DNA from: Ustulina deusta
Taxonomy: Eukaryota > Ascomycota > Sordariomycetes > Xylariales > Xylariaceae
Reading direction: 5' to 3'
Length of the DNA stretch: 64,000 nucleotides
NCBI GenBank assembly: GCA_023159155.1
Contig: JAJNNX010000007.1
Span: forward strand, 682,001 to 746,000
Shown here piece by piece: positions 56,579 to 64,000 of the stretch; position 1 is the first letter of the stretch, and each line of letters begins with the position of its first letter. The notes under the pieces were generated by a model. That model saw only the letters and a program-made list of their open reading frames with translations, made no database searches and had not been told where the DNA came from. The position numbers were made by a program, and so were the translations under genes.

Positions 56579-56866
56579 CTCCAGAGGGTAACTCTACTTT
56601 TTTGAGAAAAAAGAGCCACACAGTACTTACGCCACAACTATAAAGGTCTATACGCCAACTTAAATAACCGTACGAATAATAATTTTAAATTTATATAATT
56701 AAAACTAATTATTACCTATTTAAAAAAGCTATCGATTAATATTATATAGTTACTATTTTAAATATATATTGTTTAGAATATACAGTAGTAGTAGCCGGAG
56801 TAGCAGCAGTAGCACAAGTACTCTGTGGCTCCTCTTTTCTAAAAAAGTGGAGTTACCCTCAGAGGA
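56579..56866. mobile_element. MITE-like element with inverted ends
   Basis: About 50 bp at 56579-56628 (GAGGGTAACTCTACTTTTTT ...) is repeated in inverted orientation at 56816-56866 (... AAAAAAGTGGAGTTACCCTC), at roughly 85 percent identity. The core is short and A/T-rich and codes for nothing. The 288-bp size and non-coding core fit a miniature inverted-repeat transposable element. It sits about 170 bp upstream of the F-box start codon, so it may lie in that promoter. Confidence 0.7.
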
Positions 56867-57423
56867 GCCGGAAATCCGTATTTAATATTGCTGGAGACCC
56901 ACCTGCCCGGCAGCCGACCAGTCCACGTGCGATGGATGCACTGTTTGTCGCGTTTATTTCTTTAAGTAGTTAGCCGATAGCATTACTGTATATCTGTAAA
57001 CCATCGAAATTTCCAGTCTTTAAGGGTTCACGAAAGCGAGACAAATCTTGGAAACCCATCTATATCGTCTACCTACTAAGGCAAAGTCTTGGTGTCACCT
57101 GACATACTCCACCAGAAGTAGTAGTAGTCATACAGCTAGCCCTCCATCACTTCTACAACACAATACAAGATGAATACATGAACTGGCCTACAATACCACG
57201 TGCTAGCCAAGCAATCTACGGCGTCCGAGAGGGGTAACTGTTCAAAAACGATTTTTTTGTTGTTAGGTACACCCTAATGTCCGGGTAAGCAAGGGTTTAG
57301 GCCATGTTTGTCTGTTTTGGGACAAGTATACAGTGTGAATAAAAACAATAGCTAGGGTTGTGATTGGCCAGGTCTGTGTTCGGCAAGGTTTATATTTGGC
57401 TAAGTTTATATTTAGCTATTACT

Positions 57424-57545
57424 ATTATAAATAATAATAAATAATAATAAATAATAATAAATAATAATAAATAATAATAAATAATAATAAATAATAATAA
57501 ATAATAATAAATAATAATAAATAATAATAAATAATAATAATAAAT
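57424..57545. repeat. Decanucleotide tandem repeat
   Basis: ATAATAATAA repeats about 11-12 times with nearly perfect 10-base spacing at the left edge of the AT block. Confidence 0.85.
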
Positions 57546-58039
57546 AATATTAAATAAATAATATTATGAAATAAAACTAAAAAAAAAGTTAAAATATTAG
57601 AATAAAATATATAAAGCTAAGTCTAGTTTATATAACTAAAGCTTATAAAATTAGTAAATATATTTAAAGCATACTTTTTTTATTTAATTATATTAAATAA
57701 TAATAATAATTATTAAAACAATATTGCTAGATTAATTATATATAATATTTAGTATAGCTATTTTGGCTACTTTAGTAGCTAAGTTAAATAGTTAGGCCTA
57801 TATAGGCCTATATAGCCAGGGGCTAGGTAGACCTTCCGTACTTTGTACAAAAAATATATTTAGCACTTTTTATACCTTCTAAATCTTTTATTTTTTTATA
57901 TATAAACAAAGCACTAAACATAATATAATATATTATATAATGTTTGCTTTTATAGATTTATTTTATATATATCGCACGTATATATATATTACTTAAAGTA
58001 AAACCTACTAATAATAATAATAAATTTATAATATAAACT

Positions 58040-58260
58040 TATTTTTTATATAAGTTTATTTTATATTTTTATTTTATTTTATAATATATAATATAAGCTA
58101 ATTTTTTATATAAACTTATTTCATATTTTTTTATATACTTTTTTATATAAATTTATTAGTAAAATATTTAAACTATTTTAATTAATTTAATTAATTTAAA
58201 AGCTATAATAAAATAAATTATATAATTGGATTTAAAATTAAATTATAAATTTAAAAATAA
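58040..58260 (+). repeat. Diverged repeat, copy 1
   Basis: Contains TATAAATTTATTAGTAAAAT and then TTAATTTAAAAGCTATAATA, the marker strings of a repeat family in this block. Confidence 0.65.
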
Positions 58261-59717
58261 TTTATTTAATTTTATAAGTTGATTAATAAATAATAATTAA
58301 TTAAAAATATTAAATAAATTAAACTAGTAATAATTATAATAAAGTTTTTTATTAAGCTTTAATATAAACTTAAATATAAAAAAAAATTATAATAAAATTA
58401 TAATAAATTTTTAATATAAAAGTTTTATTAATAAATATAAATAAATATTTTAATAGCTATTTAAAAGTTTAATAAAAATAGCTTATTATAAAAAAGTTTA
58501 ATTTTTTAATTATAAAATATTTATTTTAAATATTATAATTAATTAAATAAAACTTTTATAGCTAATTTATTAATATTATAAATAAAAATTTTAAATTAAA
58601 AAAAATTTATAAAATAATAAAGATTTATAAAAAGCTCGAACTAATAATTTTAAATAATAGCTTATGCTTTAGGTTAAAACAGGTCTATATTAAATAGTTT
58701 ATATTTTTATAAATAAAACCTTATATATAAATATATTAAATTTTTAATAGTTTATTATATACTTATATTTTCTTATTTTTTTTTTTATTTATTAATTTTT
58801 TTATTATAAAATAAATAAATATAAACTTTATATATAATATATTTTACTACTATATAATAAATATTATTATATAACAAGATTTTTTAATTTTTTAATTTAT
58901 ATAAATAAATAATATATTAAAAAAACCTAAATTATAAACTATTATTTATATTTTTAAAAATAATATTTATATTAGTATTTATAAGCTTATAAAAATATAC
59001 TTTATTTTTAATAAAACTTTTTATTATTAAATTATTTTTATTTTTATTAATTTAGATTTATACGGATTTTTTTTAAATTTATTAAATTTAAAATATAGTT
59101 AACTAATTATTAAAAAGAAATTCTATTAGTATTAATTAAATTATATATTAATTATAATTAAATTTTTTATAAAAACTTTAATAATTATAATATATATTAT
59201 AAATATAATTATAATTAGTTTATAACTATTTATATAATTAATTTTTAAAATTAAATAGTACTATTATTTATTAATTTAAAAAAAGTTATTTTGTTTTTTA
59301 ATATTATAATAGTTTTTTATTATATATTTAATTAAGTTATTATAGTTTTAAATAATAAATAAATTAAATATTTTAATATATTTAATTAATATAAAATCTT
59401 TTTTCATATTTAATAGTTATAAAAATTATTACAAAATTAATAATATTTTTATAAAAACTATACTTTTTTATTTGTTTTATAAATTTTAGTTTTTTAATAT
59501 AATATATTTTAACTTAATATATAATATAAGCTTGCTTTTAATACAAGCTTGTGTTGTATTTTTTATATATATATTCTGTTTGAATGGAGTATACTGCATA
59601 TTTCCAAGGCAGCAGTACATGCCTGTAAGGTTGGTGGAATACAGCCTATTCACTATATGCCACACTCAAAGGGAGGGAGAGAAAGGAAGGAATTGGGTAG
59701 GTGGGAGCCCCCTATAT

Positions 59718-59806
59718 ACCCCTTCGTACGAAGGGGTCTGTGGGTGGTCCCTAGTCGGACCCCTTGGCCCAGACCCCTTGGCCAGACCCCTTCGTACGAA
59801 GGGGTC
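59718..59806. repeat. GC island with perfect palindromes
   Basis: ACCCCTTCGTACGAAGGGGT is a perfect 20-bp palindrome at 59718-59737. The same core lies in a 22-bp perfect palindrome at 59785-59806 (GAC at one end, GTC at the other). Between them are direct repeats of AGACCCCTTGGCC. The island (about 59570-59835) has normal base content inside the AT block. Confidence 0.85.
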
Positions 59807-59849
59807 CGTAAGTGCCCTAGCTAATTGCGTACGATTAATCCAACATATT

Positions 59850-60110
59850 CTTTATATAAATTTATTAGTAAAATATTTAAGTTATTTTAACTAACTTAAT
59901 TAATTTAAAAGCTATAATAAAATAGATTATATAGTTAGATTTAAAATTAAATTATAAATCTAACTATATAAATTGTTTTATTATAGTTTTGAAATTAAAC
60001 AAGTTATAAAAAATAGCCTAAATATTTTATTAAAAAATTTATATATAAAAATATATAAAAAAAATATAAAACAAACTTATATATAAAACAAGTTTATAAA
60101 ATATATTATT
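59850..60110. repeat. Diverged repeat, copies 2 (+) and 3 (-) head to head
   Basis: The + copy at 59850-59965 repeats the marker strings of copy 1. It runs into an inverted copy at 59965-60110 that ends with ATATATAAAAAAAATATAAAAC. The two share TTAAAATTAAATTATAAATC near the junction. Confidence 0.6.
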
Positions 60111-60769
60111 AAAAAATATATAATATTAAAATTAGTAAATATAATTTATATATTAAAAAAATTTTATTTATATTTTTTACTATTTATATAAAATTAATAA
60201 TATTTAAAACTATTAGTTTTGTTTTATTTAAATTAAAATTTATTATTTTAAAGCTTAATATTATATTAATTAATTTTATATTATTGCTACTTTTTAAGTT
60301 ATTTTTTATTATTTAGGTTTTAAAAACTTTTTAATTAAAATTATTAAAATTATACTTTTTTTGTTAAAAGTTATATATTTTAATAATAAATTAGATTATT
60401 AAGTTTAAAAAAGCTAACTGTATTTTTAATAAATATTAAAAAATAAAAAATAAACGTTTATAGTTTAAAAGAATATTTATTTTAAATAAAAAAATAATTT
60501 CTTAAGTTATTAACAATAATAATAATATAATAAGTTAAAAAAATAATATAAAAACTAGTTATTAAATAAAAACAATAAAATATATAGTAATACTAGTTAT
60601 AATATATATATTTATATAATAAATATTAAAATGTTTAATAAAACAGATTTTAATTAATTTAAATTAATTATTAAATTATTAATAATATTAAATATATATA
60701 ATTGTTTTATAATATATTGCTTTATTATTATTTGTATAATTATTTATAAATTTATTAATTATTATAGTA

Positions 60770-61050
60770 TATAATTTATAATATAAGTTTGTTTTATATA
60801 TAAGCCTGTTTTATATATTTTTTTATATTTTTATATATAAATTTATAATAAAGCTGTTTATTTTGTTTTTTTATAACTTAGTTAATTTATAATTTAATTT
60901 TAAACCTAATTATATAGTTTATTTTATTATAATTTTTTAATTAATTAAATTAGTTAAAATAGCTTAAATATTTTACTAGTAAATTTGAATAAAAAAATAT
61001 ATAAAAAAAATATAAAATAAGCTTATATAAAAAGCAAGCTTAAATTATAT
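60770..61050. repeat. Diverged repeat, copies 4 (+, partial) and 5 (-)
   Basis: A partial + copy near 60770-60850 is followed by an inverted copy at 60870-61050 with AAATATTTTACTAGTAAATT and ATAAAATAAGCTTATATAAA, the reverse of copy 1. Confidence 0.6.
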
Positions 61051-61701
61051 ATTATTTATTTTTATAGTTTTATAAATTTTATAAAATTATTTAAGTTTAA
61101 TTAGCATATTTAAAAAATTTTAAATTATATATTAAATATTATTAAAATTATAACTTTTTTAAATAATTTAGTTAAATAGTTAGAACTTATATAATAAAAC
61201 TTTTTTTTTATTAATTTAAAATTTATATTATTTAATATTAAAAGTTATAATAATTTTATTAAATTTTATTATTATTTTTAAAAATATTATATTAATTAAG
61301 AAATATTATAAAAAATTATATATAAAGTTTAAAACTAAAAAATAAATCTTATAAATTATTTTAATATTTATTACTATAAAAATAAATAAAATTATAATTA
61401 ATTGATTAAACGTAGTTATAAATATTTATATAATTATAGTTATAATTATATTAATTAAATAATATAAATAAAAAATAAATTAAATTAAAAGTTTTATTTT
61501 ATAATATTTTAATTATTTTATATTAATTTTATAAAGTTAATTTAAATAATAATATATATAAAAAATAAATTTAGCTAATTAATAATATATTAATAAAACA
61601 TTTTTAAATATAATATTATTAGTTTTAATAAAACTTAATAAATTTAATAAAAGTTTATTTTTATAAGTTTTAATTTTAATATAAAATAATAAACTAATAA
61701 T

Positions 61702-61741
<40 letters not shown>

Positions 61742-64000
61742 TATATAACTATTATATTATTAAGCTAATTTTAATATATAATAATTAATAATATAGATAA
61801 AAATACTTTTATTTTAAATAATTTTAAATATATATAGTTTTTTTTTTAATAATTAGTTTTTTTATTTAATTAAATTTATTAAATTAAGTTTTTAAAAAAT
61901 ATTAAATAAAAAATTTATAATTAATATAAAATTTAATATTTTATTAAAAAAAACTAATATTATAGTTTTTTTTATTTTTTTAGCTTTTATTATAAAAGGT
62001 TTAATTATTTTAATAAATAAAATATTTGTTATTATTGTAATAATAGTATTAATTATATACGAAGCTACTATTAACTATATATATGACTATTTATATAATA
62101 CTAGCAATTAACTATTAGTCCAATTATGTAAGCAATATATATATGCAAAATTCTTTTATTATATAAGGGTTTTCTATATAAAAGTTTTATTTTTATATAA
62201 ATAATTAAAAAAATAAATCAATATATATAATTATTTATTTTACTTTTTTGTTACGTATAATATTATATTTTTTAATTATTATTATATAAACTATACAATA
62301 TTATAATCAAACTTTTTTTTTTTTTTAGAAATATATTAAATAATAGCTAATTATATAAAAGCTTTTAAAAAATAATTTTTAATATTTTTAATTAATTTTT
62401 TATATTAGTTTATAGCTAAAAAAATTACTAAATATATTAGTATTTTTTTAGTTGCTATATATTTATATATTAAGTATAGCTAAACTTTATATAAATTAAA
62501 ATTTTTTTAAAAAGTACTAATAAAAAAGATTAAGTTAGTTAAACTATAAACGCTATAGTTAATTAATAATAAAATTATTCCAAAAATATATAATATATTT
62601 TATATAAAAAATATTTTAAACTAAAAACTAATAAAGCGTTTAAAAAAAAACTATATTATATAACTTATAAAAAACAAATATATTTTAATATATAAACTTT
62701 AATTTTTTCTATAATAAATTTAAATATTACTAGTATTTTTTATTTTAAATTAATAATTTTTTAGTTAAAACTATAATAATAATAAAAATTTTATATAATA
62801 AAATAACTTTTTAGTATTTATTTTTAAAATTAAAGCATAATTCTAACAAGATTTTTATATATAAAGTTAAAAAAAATTTTAATTTAAAATAATATATTAT
62901 TATATAATAATAAAGTACTAAAAATATATTTTTAAAAATTATTTTTAATTATAAAACTTTATTTATTTTTTATATTAATTAATAACTTAGCTATATAAAC
63001 TAAAAATATATTATATTTTTAATATATAATAAAATACCTAGTTTTATAATATTTTTTATAAAATTTTAAGCAACTAATATTTTATATTTATATTTTATTT
63101 ATATATAATATCTAAAATAAAATTATTTTAATAATAAAATATTAAATATTTTTAAAGATTTAATAAAAAAAAAACTATTTTAAAAAGCTATACAATTTGC
63201 TTTATAATAAAGCATAATAATTTGTTAATTTTTATTAAAAAATAAAAATTATAAAAAAATAGTTCTATATAATATTTTTAGTTATTTTAATTAATTATAT
63301 AAAAAATTACTATATATATTATATTAGTTTTAATTATATATATAAAAAAATATATAATATTATAAATTTATATTTTAATATAATTATAAACTATAACTAG
63401 TATTAAATAAACTAAATTAATATTATTTTTATATATAAAATATTAAAAATTATAATTAATAAACTATTAAAAATATAAAAAATACTTAAAATAAAATATT
63501 TAAAAAATATATATTTTAGTATAACTATTATATAAATATATAAAAATTTACTAAAATTTAAAACAATATTTATTTTTTAAAAACTTATATTTAAAAGTTT
63601 TTTTTTAACCTTTATTTATATTTCTAAATTAAAAGCAACCTATTAAACAAATATTTTGCATAAAAAGCAAAAAATACTTATTATATAAATAAGCAATATA
63701 ACTATACTAATTACTACTTTATACAATATAAAAGTACTAAATAATATTTTTACAATTTTTAAAAATAATGCTTTAGCTAAAATTATATAAATATTTATTT
63801 TAAAAAAAAAGTTTATATAAATAAGAAATATTTTGTTTATTAAAAAAAAATTATTAATTAGTAAATTATATTTTAAAAGAAACCCTTATATAAAAAGCTA
63901 ATATTTTAATATATATAAAATAATATTTAATAATAAACTAATTCTAATAAAAACTTTTATTTATTTTATTAAATATAAAAATTATTTAAATTATTATAAT

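Larger units (their letters stand above)
57410..64000. repeat. AT-rich, RIP-like repeat block reaching the window edge
   Basis: Almost all bases are A or T, with no gene, apart from one GC island near 59570-59835. Extreme A/T content with diverged copies of the same sequence fits repeats mutated by RIP. It includes a (TA)n run near 61705-61738. The block continues past 64000. Confidence 0.85.

Noticed and set aside
59532..59894. 120-codon + frame in the GC island
   Set aside because: It begins in AT-rich sequence, crosses the palindromes and has no motif; it is open mainly because the island lacks stops in that frame.

Overview
The window reads as nuclear DNA of a filamentous ascomycete (Pezizomycotina, most likely a sordariomycete). 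The coding genes carry short introns of about 50-200 nt with GTAnGT donors and CTAAC/CTGAC-type branch sites. The families present are typical of that group: a GH18 chitinase with CBM1, a But2-domain secreted protein, a fungal ArsH, and an F-box protein. One end of the window is an AT block that looks like the product of repeat-induced point mutation (RIP). No organism was given, so this is inference.

Layout. From 1 to 21 kb the window is gene-rich and conserved. It holds the 3' part of a UDP-glycosyltransferase, an Adp1-type ABCG transporter with EGF-like repeats, a probable mitoribosomal protein (mS26/Pet123-like) divergent from the ribosome-assembly GTPase NOG2, a secreted But2-domain protein, a GH18+CBM1 chitinase and a paraoxonase/arylesterase-like protein. 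From 24.3 to 28.0 kb lies a three-exon gene for a 1139-residue protein that I cannot assign. It carries two unrelated in-frame tandem repeat arrays.

From 29 to 42 kb the window looks like a decayed accessory locus, read mostly on the + strand. It has a relic of a non-reducing PKS C-methyltransferase domain, a short-chain dehydrogenase relic, and a highly reducing PKS relic (acyltransferase, dehydratase and the start of the methyltransferase). These are followed by an apparently intact cytochrome P450. Embedded on the - strand are an intact arsH and an adjacent fragment of a rhodanese-type arsenate reductase. A damaged-looking beta-propeller-like gene closes this part. The stops in the PKS relics include TGG-to-TAG and CAG-to-TAG type changes, as RIP would leave.

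From 42 to 56 kb are a tRNA-Gln(CTG), a large secreted PL26-like rhamnogalacturonan lyase, a CorA-like membrane protein, a possible solo LTR, and an F-box protein. A 288-bp MITE-like element with inverted ends sits just upstream of the F-box gene. From about 57.4 kb to the end the sequence is almost pure A/T. It contains several diverged copies of one repeat in both orientations and a single GC island with perfect palindromes.

All gene models were spliced by eye. For nine multi-exon genes (ABC transporter, NOG2, But2 protein, chitinase, paraoxonase, repeat protein, ArsH, P450, F-box) and the CorA-like gene, the chosen exons add up to a whole number of codons, which supports the joins.
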